Origin: Streptomyces sp. Ag109_O5-10
Lineage (GTDB): Bacteria; Actinomycetota; Actinomycetes; Streptomycetales; Streptomycetaceae
Length of the DNA stretch: 64,000 nucleotides
Direction of reading: 5' to 3'
Assembly (NCBI RefSeq): GCF_900105755.1
Contig: NZ_FNTQ01000001.1
Location: forward strand, 6,696,001 to 6,760,000
The notes beneath the pieces were generated by a model. That model had not been told where the DNA came from, ran no database searches, and saw only the letters and a program-made list of their open reading frames with translations. The translations under genes and the position numbers were made by a program. Each line of letters begins with the position of its first letter. The stretch's first letter is position 1. Positions 50,879 through 60,410 of this stretch are shown one piece after another.

Positions 50879-51999
50879 CGAGGCCCGGCACCCGCCGCGC
50901 CGGAGCCGGGCAGCCGGACGGTGGCGACGAGGCCGCCTGCTGGACGCGGCGCCAGGTCGAGGGTGCCGTCGTGCGCCCGGACGACGCTGTGCACGATGGC
51001 CAGCCCGAGGCCGACGCCGGCGTGCTCGTCGGTGCGGACGCGTTCCGTGCCGCGCCGGAAGGGTTCGGTGAGGGCCGGCACCAGCTCCGGCGGCACCGGA
51101 CGGCCCGTGTTCTCGACCCGCAGCACGCTCGTGCCGTGCCGCCGTTCGGTGTGCACCGTCACGGTGCCGCCGGCGGGAAGGTTGTGGACGACGGCGTTCT
51201 GGACGAGGTTCGTCACCATCCGCAGGAGGAGCGGCGCGGAGCCGACCGCGTGCGCCGGCTCGCCCGTGACGTCGAGCGCGATCCCGCGCCTCTCGGCGAG
51301 GGGGAGCAGTGTCTCGGCGGCCTCCTCGGCGACCAGGGAGAGGTCGACGGGCTCGCGGTGGAAGCTCCTGCCGTCGGCGCGGCTGAGCAGCAGGAGGGCC
51401 TCGGTGAGGTCGATCGCCCGCGTGTTGACGGTGCGCAGGCGTTCGATGAGCTCGCCCCGGTCCCGCGTGGGGTCGTCGCGGGCGGCGTCGAGGAGCGCGC
51501 GGGAGACGGCCAGCGGGGTGCGCAGCTCGTGGGAGGCGTTCGCGGCGAACCGCTGCTGTTCGCCGACGTGGGACTCCAGCCGTTCGAGCATGGTGTCGAA
51601 CACGTCGGCCAGTTCACGGAACTCGTCCCTGGGGCCCGTCATGCGGATCCGGTGGGAGAGCGATCCGCCCGAGGCCGTCCGGGCCGCGGCGGCGATCCGG
51701 GTGAGGGGTGCCAGCATCCGGCCCGCGAGGATCCAGCCGCCCAGCAGGCCGAAGACGAGCAGGAAGGCCAGTGCGGTGGCCGCGGCGGGCGCGAAGCCGT
51801 TCAGGAGGTCGGAGCGCTTGGGCCCGATGATGATCACGGCGCCGAACCGCTTCTGGATGGACCTGGCGTCGTCGTTCGGCACCCAGCGCAGCACGAACAC
51901 CCACATCACGGCCAGCAGGAGAACGCCGGCGACGAGGAGGAAGCCGGCGTAGCTGAGGGTGAGCTTCAGGCGGGCGCTGAGGTTCGGGCGTCTGTTCAC
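50866..51999 (-). CDS. Sensor histidine kinase without adjacent response regulator
   Basis: A 377-aa EnvZ/PhoR-type kinase. Two transmembrane segments (about 12-34 and 72-94) with a short periplasmic loop lead to HAMP (from RMLAPLTRIAAAARTA), H-box ANASHELRTPLAVSRALL, N-box MVTNLVQNAVVHN and G-box DEHAGVGLGLAIVHSVV. GTG start at 51999. Neither neighbour is a response regulator: a VanZ-like gene lies upstream and glnE is convergent. Its partner must be elsewhere. Confidence 0.92.
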   Translation of the reverse strand: MNRRPNLSARLKLTLSYAGFLLVAGVLLLAVMWVFVLRWVPNDDARSIQKRFGAVIIIGPKRSDLLNGFAPAAATALAFLLVFGLLGGWILAGRMLAPLTRIAAAARTASGGSLSHRIRMTGPRDEFRELADVFDTMLERLESHVGEQQRFAANASHELRTPLAVSRALLDAARDDPTRDRGELIERLRTVNTRAIDLTEALLLLSRADGRSFHREPVDLSLVAEEAAETLLPLAERRGIALDVTGEPAHAVGSAPLLLRMVTNLVQNAVVHNLPAGGTVTVHTERRHGTSVLRVENTGRPVPPELVPALTEPFRRGTERVRTDEHAGVGLGLAIVHSVVRAHDGTLDLAPRPAGGLVATVRLPGSGAAGAGPRQAP

Positions 52000-52046
52000 G
52001 GTGTACCCAGCGTAGGCAGGACGGGACACGGGCGGCGGCGGGTGAC

Positions 52047-52724
52047 TCAGCCCGTCGGCGTCAGCGCGCGGCCCGGCCGGTCCGACCGCGCCGGTGCCGC
52101 CGTACGCCACCAGGGGCGCGACGCCAGCCCGGCCAGCAGGGCGCCGACGGCGTTGACCAGGACGTCGTCCACGGAGGACACCCGGTCCAGGCGGAACACG
52201 TACTGCGCGGTCTCCACCAGCGCCGAACAGACCGCCCCGAGCGCAAGGATCCGCGGCGCGGACGCCAGCGCCGCGAACCGCATCGGGGCGAAGAACCCCA
52301 GCGAGGCGAAGACCAGCAGGTTGCCGACGATCCCGAGCGTTCCCATGGTGACCAGGTCCCGCAGCGGTACGAGACTCACCCGGGCCGGAGCGGCGCCGGC
52401 CGCCCCGCCCGGCATCATGGTCAGCCACACGAACGGCACCGTGCCGTGCACCATGCCCACCTCGGCCAGCGACGTCCGCCACGCCGACCCGTCACCTGCG
52501 GCACGACGGCGGTGCGCCGGCACCCACGCCACCAGCGCGGCGAGCGGCAGCGTGACCAGCGTCATCAGCACCACGCCGTTGAACGTGTCGAAGCAGCCGT
52601 GCCACTGCCCTGCCATGCACCTCGGGGCGGACATCAGGAGCGGCCGCCGCAGGAGGAACAGGGCGCCCGCCACGCCGGCGACCGCCAGGCCGAGGAAGGT
52701 TGCGTTTCGGTTCACGCCGTCCAT
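52047..52724 (-). CDS. VanZ-like membrane protein
   Basis: A 225-aa protein with five to six hydrophobic segments. FVWLTMMPGG, DLVTMGTLGIVGNLLVFASLGFFAPM, ALVETAQYVFRLDRVSSVDDVLVNAVGALLAG is the VanZ-family C-terminal core (E...Q, DVxxN). Members affect glycopeptide susceptibility or surface polymers; the role here is unknown. It lies 48 bp upstream of the kinase on the same strand, so co-transcription is likely. ATG 52724 was chosen; GTG 52715 is an alternative. Confidence 0.85.
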   Translation of the reverse strand: MDGVNRNATFLGLAVAGVAGALFLLRRPLLMSAPRCMAGQWHGCFDTFNGVVLMTLVTLPLAALVAWVPAHRRRAAGDGSAWRTSLAEVGMVHGTVPFVWLTMMPGGAAGAAPARVSLVPLRDLVTMGTLGIVGNLLVFASLGFFAPMRFAALASAPRILALGAVCSALVETAQYVFRLDRVSSVDDVLVNAVGALLAGLASRPWWRTAAPARSDRPGRALTPTG

Positions 52725-52824
52725 GGGACCCGGAGGTCCGTTGCGGCGGCGTATGCGGTTTTCGATACGCCCGCGATACATGCAGTCCGCCGGAGCATCT
52801 GCCGGAGCAGGGTCCGGGCGTGGT

Positions 52825-53697
52825 TCATGAGAAGCCGGCCTCGCCGCCCGCAGGGCGTCGCAGCAAGGGTGCGCCCGTCGGCTGGCGCGGAAGGGCGTAG
52901 GGGAGGGTGCCGAACCACAGGCGGGCCACTGTGATGCCGAAGGTGAGGCAGAGGGCGCCGCCCACCGCGTCGAGCCAGAAGTGGTTGGCGGTGGCGACGA
53001 TGACGAGGAGGGTGGCGGTGGGGTAGAGGAGGCCGAGGAGGCGGGCCCAGGGGACCGAGGCGAGGGCGAAGACCGTCAAGCCGCACCACAGGGACCAGCC
53101 GATGTGCATGGACGGCATCGCGGCGTACTGGTTGGACATGTGCTTGAGGTCGCCGGAGGCCATGGAGCCCCAGGTGTGGTGGACCGTCACCGTGTCGACG
53201 AAGCGGCCGCCGTTCATCAGGCGGGGCGGGGCGAGCGGGAACAGGTAGTAGCCGAGAAGGGCCACGCCGGTCGTCGCGAAGAGCGCGAGGCGGGCCGCCG
53301 CGTAACGGCCGGGGTGGCTGCGGTAGAGCCACACCAGAACGCCCAGCGTCACCACGAAGTGCAGCGTCGCGTAGTAGTAGTTCATGCCGACGATCAGCCA
53401 ATTCACCGAGTTCACGGCGTGGTTGACCGAATCCTCGACGGCGATCCCCAGTCGTTGCTCGGCCTTCCAGATCCAGTCGGCGTTGCGCAGCGCCTGTGCC
53501 TTCTGCTCCGGGACCGCGTTGCGGATCAGCGAGTAGGTCCAGTAACTCACCGCGATCAGCAGGATCTCGAACCAGAGCCGGGGCCGCCGCGGTGTCCGCA
53601 GCCGACCCAGGAACCCCTGATCCCCCTCGCCCGTGACGGTCCGCGGAAGGGTCTGTGGTGCGCGACCTTCCGGCTCTGTCACGGTCGAGTCACTCAT
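52825..53697 (-). CDS. PAP2-superfamily membrane phosphatase/phosphotransferase
   Basis: A 290-aa protein with about six helices. The phosphatase signature is split as LFPLAPPRLM, then MPSMHIGWSLW and ATANHFWLDAVGG, i.e. motifs with two catalytic histidines and an aspartate, like the inositol-phosphoryltransferase-related PAP2_3 group. It probably acts on lipid phosphates in the membrane. ATG 53697 was chosen, with GTG 53703 possible; the ribosome site is weak for both. It is separated from malR by 83 bp. Confidence 0.86.
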   Translation of the reverse strand: MSDSTVTEPEGRAPQTLPRTVTGEGDQGFLGRLRTPRRPRLWFEILLIAVSYWTYSLIRNAVPEQKAQALRNADWIWKAEQRLGIAVEDSVNHAVNSVNWLIVGMNYYYATLHFVVTLGVLVWLYRSHPGRYAAARLALFATTGVALLGYYLFPLAPPRLMNGGRFVDTVTVHHTWGSMASGDLKHMSNQYAAMPSMHIGWSLWCGLTVFALASVPWARLLGLLYPTATLLVIVATANHFWLDAVGGALCLTFGITVARLWFGTLPYALPRQPTGAPLLRRPAGGEAGFS

Positions 53698-53779
53698 AGG
53701 CACAGAGTCTGCCAGAAAAGACGTTGTCGACAGATCATCCCAAGGTTGGGTTCACGGTGCATGTTCTACGGCACGGCGA

Positions 53780-54895
53780 CTACTTCCCAGGTACTGCCGC
53801 CGTGGAACCGCGTACCACCAATTCCGGCATGAAAACGAACTCGCTGTGCGGAGCCGGGGTGCCGCCGATCTCCTCCAGCAGGGTGCGCACCGCTGCCTGG
53901 CCCATCGCCGGGACCGGCTTGCGGACGGTGGTGAGCGGTGGGTCGGTGAACGCGATGAGCGGGGAGTCGTCGAAGCCGACGACGGACACGTCCCGGGGGA
54001 CGTCGAGGCCGCGCTGCCGTACCGTCCGTATCGCGCCGAGCGCCATCATGTCGCTCGCGCACACGATCGCCGTGCAGCCCCGCTCGATGAGCGCCGTGGT
54101 GGCCGCCTGGCCGCCCTCCAGGGTGTAGAGCGAGTGCTGGACGAGCTCGGACTCGATCACGTCCGCCGGCAGGCCCAGCTGGTCCTGCACCGCCCGCACG
54201 AACCCCTCGATCTTGCGCTGCACGGGCACGAACCGCTTCGGGCCGAGGGCGAGCCCGACCCGGGTGTGGCCCAGGGAGACGAGGTGGGTGACGGCCAGCG
54301 TCATCGCGGCCCGGTCGTCGGGGGAGATGAACGGCGCCTGCACCTTCGGCGAGAAACCGTCCACGAGGACGTACGGCACGCCCTGCGCCCGCAGCCGGTC
54401 GTAGCGCTGCATGTCGGCGGTGGTGTCCGCGTGCAGGCCCGAGACGTAGATGATGCCGGCGACCCCGCGGTCCACCAGCATCTCGGTCAGCTCGTCCTCC
54501 GTGGACCCGCCCGGGGTCTGGGTGGCGAGCACGGGGGTGTAGCCCTGCCGGGTCAGCGCCTGACCGATGACCTGCGCGAGGGCCGGGAATATCGGGTTCT
54601 CCAGCTCGGGCGTGATCAGGCCCACCAGGCCCTCGCTGCGCTGCCGCAGCCGTACCGGACGCTCGTAGCCGAGGACGTCCAAGGCGGCGAGCACGGACTG
54701 GCGGGTGGTGGCGGCGACGCCCGGCTTCCCGTTCAGGACCCGGCTCACCGTCGCCTCGCTCACCCCCGCCTGCGCTGCGATGTCGGCAAGCCGTGTGGTC
54801 ACGCCACTGGACTGTACCGGCCGTATGTCCCCTTGCACACCGATCGGGCGCCTGATGCGGCCTGGGGGGCGGCCCGCTGTGGGCTGCTGCGTCAT
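53780..54895 (-). CDS. malR: LacI-family maltose/maltodextrin repressor MalR
   Basis: A 371-aa protein if started at ATG 54895 (with AGGGAG), or 340 aa from GTG 54802. The latter begins TTRLADIAAQAGVSEATVSRVLNGKPGVA, the HTH, and matches the MalR/Reg1 start I recall. The periplasmic-binding-protein-like effector domain follows (LVGLITPELENPIFPALAQVIGQAL, GHTRVGLALGPKRF, VVGFDDSPLIAFTDPPLTTVRKP). It represses the divergent malEFG operon and amylase genes, and is released by maltodextrin-type inducers. Confidence 0.93.
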   Translation of the reverse strand: MTQQPTAGRPPGRIRRPIGVQGDIRPVQSSGVTTRLADIAAQAGVSEATVSRVLNGKPGVAATTRQSVLAALDVLGYERPVRLRQRSEGLVGLITPELENPIFPALAQVIGQALTRQGYTPVLATQTPGGSTEDELTEMLVDRGVAGIIYVSGLHADTTADMQRYDRLRAQGVPYVLVDGFSPKVQAPFISPDDRAAMTLAVTHLVSLGHTRVGLALGPKRFVPVQRKIEGFVRAVQDQLGLPADVIESELVQHSLYTLEGGQAATTALIERGCTAIVCASDMMALGAIRTVRQRGLDVPRDVSVVGFDDSPLIAFTDPPLTTVRKPVPAMGQAAVRTLLEEIGGTPAPHSEFVFMPELVVRGSTAAVPGK

Positions 54896-54918
54896 CGCAC
54901 TCCCTACTGAGACATGAT

Positions 54919-55066
54919 GGCAAGAGCTTGCAGAGTCTTGCACAAGTGGCCCCCGTAGCGCTCTACCGCCGTAAACAAGCGTCTCTCGGCGGTCGCCGAC
55001 AGGTCACGCCCGGATAACTTCGGAGATCTCTTGCACTTTTTTGCTGCAAGGTCTTTCGCAAGGCTT
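54919..55066 (+). promoter_or_regulatory. malR-malE intergenic operators (CTTGCA-type repeats)
   Basis: GCAAG-AG-CTTGC (54920-54931), CTTG-CA-CAAG (54937-54946) and CTTGCA-N9-TGCAAG (55030-55050) form three inverted repeats. A further CGCAAGG lies at 55058-55064. The motif recurs before the amylase gene. This fits MalR operators for autoregulation (left cluster) and malE repression (right cluster). Confidence 0.78.
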
Positions 55067-55184
55067 ACATCGCTGTTACGTTCCCTGTCGCCCGGCCGCC
55101 GCAGCAACGGCGCAGTGGCACGACAGCGGGACGGTGGACGGGACCGCCCCCGCATCACTCGGGCTTAACCCTCAAGGAGAACTC

Positions 55185-56459
55185 ATGCGGCGTGGCATAG
55201 CGGCCTCCGCGCTGGTGGCGTCCCTCGCCCTCACGGCGACGGCGTGCGGCGGGAGCGACAGCAACAGCAAGTCGGACGGCCCGGTCACCATCACCTGGTG
55301 GGACACCTCCAACGCCACCAACGAGTCGCCGACGTACAAGGCCTTGGTCAAGGAGTTCGAAGCCGCGAACAAGGACATCAAGGTCAACTACGTTGACGTC
55401 CAGTTCGACCAGGCGCAGAACAAGTTCGACACGGCCGCCCAGTCCGGCAAGGGCGCCCCCGACGTGCTGCGCTCCGAGGTCGGCTGGACCCCCGCCTTCG
55501 CCAAGGCCGGGTACTTCGTGCCGCTGGACGGCACCGCCGCCCTCGCCGACAAGGACAAGTTCCAGTCCAGCCTGATCACCCAGGCCCAGTACGAGGGCAA
55601 GACCTACGGCGTTCCGCTGGTCACCGACACCCTCGCCCTCGTATACAACAAGGCGCTCCTGAAGAAGGCCGGCATCACCGCCGCCCCCACCAGCTGGGAC
55701 CAGGTCAGGGCCGACGCCGCCAAGATCCAGGCCAAGACCGGGACCACCGGCTACTGGGGCCCCGAGGCCGCGTACTACACGCAGCCCTTCCTCTACGGCG
55801 AGGGCAGCGACATGGTCGACGCCTCCGCCAAGAAGATCACCATCACCTCGGCGGCGGCCAAGAAGGGCTACCAGACCTGGCTGGACCTCTACTCCGGCAA
55901 GGGCCTGCACAAGGCGGACGTGACCGCCGACGCCTACGCCCACCGCCAGGACGCCTTCGTCAACGGCAAGGTGGCCATGACCATGGAGGGCCCCTGGGAG
56001 ATCACCAACTTCTACAAGGGCTCCGCGTTCAGCGACAAGTCCAACCTCGGCATCGCCACCGTCCCGGCCGGCTCCACCGGCAAGGCGGGCGCCCCGACCG
56101 GCGGCCACAACCTCTCGGTCTACGCCGGCTCGGACAAGGCCCACCAGGAGGCGGCCGAGAAGTTCGTCGCCTTCATGACCTCCGCGAAGACCCAGACGGA
56201 GATCGCCCTGAAGAACTCCACCCTGCCGACCCGCTCCGACGCCTACACCGCCGCGGTCAAGGCCGACCCGGGCATCGCCGGCTACCAGGCCGTCCTCTCC
56301 TCCGCCCAGCCGCGCCCGGCGCTCGCCGAGTACTCCTCGCTGTGGGGCCCGGTCGGCACCGAGCTGACCAAGATCGCCGGTGGCAAGGAGTCCCTGGACA
56401 AGGGCCTGAGCACCGCCGAACTCGGGATCGAGAAGCTCGTCCCCGACTTCAGCAAGTAA
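55185..56459 (+). CDS. malE: Maltose/maltodextrin-binding lipoprotein MalE
   Basis: A 424-aa solute-binding lipoprotein. The lipobox LTATAC puts the lipidated cysteine at 21. VTITWWDTSNATNESPTYKALVKEFEAANKDIKVNYV is the first lobe of cluster-1 sugar-binding proteins, and GKVAMTMEGPWEITNFY is the hinge/ligand motif. It delivers maltose and maltodextrins to MalFG; the ATPase is expected to be the shared MsiK encoded elsewhere. AAGGAG precedes the ATG. First gene of malEFG-aglA. Confidence 0.95.
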   Translation: MRRGIAASALVASLALTATACGGSDSNSKSDGPVTITWWDTSNATNESPTYKALVKEFEAANKDIKVNYVDVQFDQAQNKFDTAAQSGKGAPDVLRSEVGWTPAFAKAGYFVPLDGTAALADKDKFQSSLITQAQYEGKTYGVPLVTDTLALVYNKALLKKAGITAAPTSWDQVRADAAKIQAKTGTTGYWGPEAAYYTQPFLYGEGSDMVDASAKKITITSAAAKKGYQTWLDLYSGKGLHKADVTADAYAHRQDAFVNGKVAMTMEGPWEITNFYKGSAFSDKSNLGIATVPAGSTGKAGAPTGGHNLSVYAGSDKAHQEAAEKFVAFMTSAKTQTEIALKNSTLPTRSDAYTAAVKADPGIAGYQAVLSSAQPRPALAEYSSLWGPVGTELTKIAGGKESLDKGLSTAELGIEKLVPDFSK

Positions 56460-56468
56460 GCCGCAGAC

Positions 56469-56511
56469 GGCCGCCGGACCTCCCCCGGAACACGGAGGGG
56501 GTCCGGCGGCC
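56469..56511 (+). promoter_or_regulatory. malE-malF intercistronic stem-loop
   Basis: GGCCGCCGGACC pairs perfectly with GGTCCGGCGGCC (12 bp), with extra C/G pairing inside. It lies 10 bp after malE without a T-run. A stable 3' hairpin here would protect malE mRNA and lower malF expression. Confidence 0.75.
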
Positions 56512-56559
56512 ACCGGCCTGTGCCCAGCCAGATCCCGGAAGACCAGAAGGTGTCGAACC

Positions 56560-57564
56560 ATGACAGTCGCCATCGACCGCGCGACCGGCAAACGCCACGG
56601 TGACCGCGCGCCCCGCCCCGGGCTGGGCCAGCGGCTGAAGAACAGCTACCGGAAGTACTGGTACGCCTACGCGATGATCGCCCCCGTGGCCGTCGTCCTC
56701 GGGGCGCTTGTCATCTACCCGTTGGTGTACGGCTTCTACCTGACGTTGACGGACGCCAACAGCCTCAACACCGCGCGCACCATCGGCGTCAACCACATCG
56801 ACGCCACCTACAAGTTCATCGGCCTGGGCAACTACAAGGACATCCTGTTCGGGCCGACGTCCTACGACCGCTTCTGGTCCCACTTCATCTGGACGATCGT
56901 CTGGACCGCGCTCTGCGTCACCCTGCACTACACGATCGGTCTCGGCCTCGCCCTGCTGCTCAACGAGAAGTTCCGCGGCCGCACCTTCTACCGCATGGTC
57001 CTGGTGCTGCCCTGGGCGGTCCCGACCTTCGTCACCGTCTTCGGCTGGCGGTTCATGCTCGCCGACGGCGGTATCGTCAACGCCACCCTGCACTTCCTCC
57101 ATCTGCCGCAACCGGCATGGCTGGAGGACACGATCTGGCAGCGGGCCGCCGCGATCCTCGTGAACACCTGGTGCGGTGTGCCGTTCATGATGCTCTCGCT
57201 GCTCGGCGGCCTCCAGGCCATCGACGGCACGCTCTACGAGGCCGCAGAGATGGACGGCGCGAGCGCCTGGCAGCGCTTCCGGTACGTCACCCTGCCGGGC
57301 CTCAGGTCCGTCAGCTCCACCGTCGTGCTCCTCGGCATCATCTGGACGTTCAACCAGTTCGCCGTCATCTACCTGCTCTTCGGTGACACCGCCCCCGACG
57401 CGCAGATCCTCGTGACCTGGGCCTACTACCTCGGCTTCGGACAGCAGCCGCGTGACTTCGCCCAGTCCGCCGCCTACGGCATGCTGCTGCTGGCCATCCT
57501 GATCGTCTTCACCTCCTTCTACCGCCGCTGGCTCAACCGCAACGACCAGCAGCTCGCGATCTGA
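56560..57564 (+). CDS. malF: Maltose ABC transporter permease MalF
   Basis: A 334-aa membrane protein with six to seven helices. The EAA loop EAAEMDGASAWQRFRYVTLPGL contacts the ATPase. WYAYAMIAPVAVVLGALVIYPLVYGFYLTLTD is the N-terminal helix pattern of the MalF-type BPDT inner-membrane family. ATG 56560 after AGAAGG. It pairs with MalG, 13 bp downstream. Confidence 0.94.
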   Translation: MTVAIDRATGKRHGDRAPRPGLGQRLKNSYRKYWYAYAMIAPVAVVLGALVIYPLVYGFYLTLTDANSLNTARTIGVNHIDATYKFIGLGNYKDILFGPTSYDRFWSHFIWTIVWTALCVTLHYTIGLGLALLLNEKFRGRTFYRMVLVLPWAVPTFVTVFGWRFMLADGGIVNATLHFLHLPQPAWLEDTIWQRAAAILVNTWCGVPFMMLSLLGGLQAIDGTLYEAAEMDGASAWQRFRYVTLPGLRSVSSTVVLLGIIWTFNQFAVIYLLFGDTAPDAQILVTWAYYLGFGQQPRDFAQSAAYGMLLLAILIVFTSFYRRWLNRNDQQLAI

Positions 57565-57577
57565 GGCAGGAGTTTCC

Positions 57578-58486
57578 ATGAGTACGACCACTGTCCAGAC
57601 CTCCGCCCAGGTCGCCGAGGAGGCCGCCGTGACGACCACCCCCCGAGTCCGCGGCAGGGACGAGCGCGGCCCGCTCGGCAGCGCCGTCATCCACGGCGTC
57701 CTGGGTGTCGCGAGCCTCGTCGCGTTCTTCCCGGTCGGCTGGCTGATCTTCCTCTCCCTCGGCCCCGACAAGGACGACTACCTGCACCCGAGCGGCATCT
57801 GGCACAAGATGACGCTGAGCAACTACTCCTTCGTCCTCCAGCACACCGGGTTCTGGGACTGGTTCAGGACGACGATGATCGTCGTCGGCGGTACGACGAT
57901 CATCGGACTCATCCTCGCCTCGACCACCGGCTACGCGGTCTCCCGCATGCGCTTCCCGGGCTACCGGAAGTTCATGTGGCTGCTGCTGGTGACCCAGATG
58001 TTCCCGATCGCCGTGCTGATCGTGCCGATGTACCAGATCATGTCGCGGCTCGGCCTCATCGACAGCTACCTCGGCCTGATCCTCGTCTACTGCACGACGG
58101 TGGTGCCGTACACGGCCTGGCTGCTCAAGGGTTACTTCGACACGATCCCCTTCGAGATCGACGAGGCCGGCCGCGTCGACGGGCTGTCGCCGTTCGGCAC
58201 GTTCGCCCGGCTGATCCTGCCGCTGGCCAAGCCCGGCCTCGCGGTCGCCGCGTTCTACAACTTCCTCACCGCGTTCGGCGAGGTCGCGTTCGCGTCGACG
58301 TTCATGCTCAGCGACGACAAGTACACGTTCGCGGTGGGGCTGCAGAGCTTCATCAGCGAGCACGACGCGCAGCGGAACCTGATGACCGCGACGGCGGTGC
58401 TGATCGCGATACCGGTGGCCGTGTTCTTCTATCTCGTGCAGAAGAACCTGGTGACCGGCCTCACCGCGGGCGGAACCAAAGGCTGA
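57578..58486 (+). CDS. malG: Maltose ABC transporter permease MalG
   Basis: A 302-aa membrane protein with six helices. The EAA loop is DEAGRVDGLSPFGTFARLILPLAKPGL, and VVPYTAWLLKGYFDTIPFEI and the C-terminus LVQKNLVTGLTAGGTKG are MalG-typical. ATG 57578 after GCAGGAG. It completes the MalFG channel. A 200-bp gap with a dispersed repeat follows before aglA. Confidence 0.94.
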   Translation: MSTTTVQTSAQVAEEAAVTTTPRVRGRDERGPLGSAVIHGVLGVASLVAFFPVGWLIFLSLGPDKDDYLHPSGIWHKMTLSNYSFVLQHTGFWDWFRTTMIVVGGTTIIGLILASTTGYAVSRMRFPGYRKFMWLLLVTQMFPIAVLIVPMYQIMSRLGLIDSYLGLILVYCTTVVPYTAWLLKGYFDTIPFEIDEAGRVDGLSPFGTFARLILPLAKPGLAVAAFYNFLTAFGEVAFASTFMLSDDKYTFAVGLQSFISEHDAQRNLMTATAVLIAIPVAVFFYLVQKNLVTGLTAGGTKG

Positions 58487-58531
58487 CCGTCGGCCGAGCC
58501 ACGAAGGCCGTCGTTCGTCTGCGGCGTCGTC

Positions 58532-58590
58532 GTGGCTGGTCGCGCAGTTCCCCGCGCCCCTTCGGGGCGCTCCCCCCGGGGCGCGGGTAG
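58532..58590 (+). repeat. Dispersed intergenic palindromic repeat, copy C
   Basis: TGGCTGGTCGCGCAGTTCC, CCGCGCCCC-TT-CGGGGCGC and a second hairpin CCCCCCGGGGCGCGGG. It sits between malG and aglA and could attenuate read-through. Reverse copies occur at 22665 and 63648. Confidence 0.65.
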
Positions 58591-58684
58591 GCGGCCGTGG
58601 TCTCCATCCGACCCCGCTGTGACCACGGCCGCCTCAACACCCACCTCTGACCCGATGACCCTGTTACGACGCATCAAGGACGCC

Positions 58685-60346
58685 ATGAGCCAGCAGCCAT
58701 CCGCCGCACCGGCCCCCGCCACCGTCACCGTCGCCCGTCGCCGCGACTGGTGGCGGGACGCGGTGATCTACCAGGTCTATCCGCGCAGCTTCGCCGACAG
58801 CAACGGCGACGGGATGGGGGACCTGGAGGGCGTGCGCTCCAGACTCCCGTACCTGCGTGACCTGGGTGTCGACGCCGTGTGGCTGAGCCCGTTCTACGCC
58901 TCCCCGCAGGCCGACGCCGGCTACGACGTCGCCGACTACCGGGCCGTGGACCCCATGTTCGGCAACCTGCTGGACGCGGACGCGCTCATCCGGGACGCGC
59001 ACGCGCTGGGTCTCAGGATCGTCGTCGACCTCGTGCCCAACCACTCCTCGGACCAGCACGAGTGGTTCAAGCGGGCGCTGGCGGAGGGCCCCGGCTCGCC
59101 GTCGCGGGACCGCTACCACTTCCGGCCGGGCAAGGGCGAGAACGGCGAACTCCCGCCCAACGACTGGGAGTCCATCTTCGGCGGCCCGGCGTGGACGCGG
59201 GTGGCCGACGGCGAGTGGTACCTGCACCTCTTCGCCCCGGAGCAGCCCGACTTCAACTGGGAACACCCCGCCGTCGGCGACGAGTTCCGCTCCATCCTGC
59301 GGTTCTGGCTGGACATGGGCGTGGACGGCTTCCGCATCGACGTCGCCCACGGCCTGGTGAAGGCGGAGGGGCTGCCGGACCTCGGCGGCGCCGACCAGCT
59401 GAAGCTGCTGGGCAACGATGTCATGCCCTTCTTCGACCAGGACGGCGTCCACGAGGTCTACCGGCAGTGGCGGCTGGTCCTGGACGAGTACGCGGGCGAG
59501 CGCATCTTCGTCGCCGAGGCCTGGACGCCGACCGTCGAGCGCACCGCGAACTACGTCCGCCCGGACGAGCTCCACCAGGCCTTCAACTTCCAGTACCTGA
59601 GCACGGACTGGGACGCGAAGGAGCTGCGGACGGTGATCGACCGCACCCTGGAAGCCATGCGCCCGGTCGGCGCCCCGGCCACCTGGGTGCTCTCCAACCA
59701 CGACGTCACCCGGCACGCGACCCGCTTCGCCAACCCACCCGGCCTCGGCACCCAGATCCGCACGGCCGGCGACCGGGAACTGGGTCTGCGCCGGGCCCGG
59801 GCGGCCACCCTCCTGATGCTCGCGCTGCCCGGCTCGGCCTACGTCTACCAGGGCGAGGAGCTGGGCCTCCCGGACGTCGTGGACCTGCCCGACGAGGTCC
59901 GCCAGGACCCCGCGTACTTCCGGGGCGCGGGTCAGGACGGCTTCCGGGACGGGTGCCGGGTGCCGATCCCGTGGACGCGGGAGGGCTCGTCGTACGGCTT
60001 CGGGTCCGGGGGCAGCTGGCTGCCGCAGCCCGCGAGCTGGGGCGAGCTGAGCATCGAGGCGCAGACCGGGGTGGCCGGGTCGACCCTGGAGCTGTACCGA
60101 GGCGCGCTGCGCGTCCGGCGTGAGCAGGCCGACCTCGGCGCGGGCGACGCGGTGGAGTGGCTGCGCGCCCCGGAGGGCGTCCTCGCCTTCCGGCGTGGGG
60201 AGTTCGTGTGCGTCGCGAACACGAGCGGGGAGTCGGTGACGACGCCGTCCTACGGCACGGTGCTGCTGGCCAGCGGCGAACTGACCGAGGCGGACGGGGA
60301 GGCGAAGCTGCCGGCCGACACCACCGTGTGGTGGACCACCGCCTGA
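58685..60346 (+). CDS. aglA: GH13 alpha-glucosidase AglA
   Basis: A 553-aa cytoplasmic alpha-glucosidase that splits imported maltose and maltodextrins to glucose. GH13 regions are DLVPNHSSDQHEWF, DGFRIDVAHG (nucleophile Asp), IFVAEAW (acid Glu) and WVLSNHDVTRH (third Asp). WWRDAVIYQVYPRSFADSNGDGMGDL is the oligo-1,6-glucosidase-type opening. ATG 58685 with AAGGAC upstream is preferred over ATG 58655. A hairpin terminator follows at 60427. Confidence 0.94.
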   Translation: MSQQPSAAPAPATVTVARRRDWWRDAVIYQVYPRSFADSNGDGMGDLEGVRSRLPYLRDLGVDAVWLSPFYASPQADAGYDVADYRAVDPMFGNLLDADALIRDAHALGLRIVVDLVPNHSSDQHEWFKRALAEGPGSPSRDRYHFRPGKGENGELPPNDWESIFGGPAWTRVADGEWYLHLFAPEQPDFNWEHPAVGDEFRSILRFWLDMGVDGFRIDVAHGLVKAEGLPDLGGADQLKLLGNDVMPFFDQDGVHEVYRQWRLVLDEYAGERIFVAEAWTPTVERTANYVRPDELHQAFNFQYLSTDWDAKELRTVIDRTLEAMRPVGAPATWVLSNHDVTRHATRFANPPGLGTQIRTAGDRELGLRRARAATLLMLALPGSAYVYQGEELGLPDVVDLPDEVRQDPAYFRGAGQDGFRDGCRVPIPWTREGSSYGFGSGGSWLPQPASWGELSIEAQTGVAGSTLELYRGALRVRREQADLGAGDAVEWLRAPEGVLAFRRGEFVCVANTSGESVTTPSYGTVLLASGELTEADGEAKLPADTTVWWTTA

Positions 60347-60410
60347 GCACGTCCCATCGGCGTCTGACCGTCGCCTGACACCTGCCTGACGGGGCGTCAA
60401 TCGGTAATTT

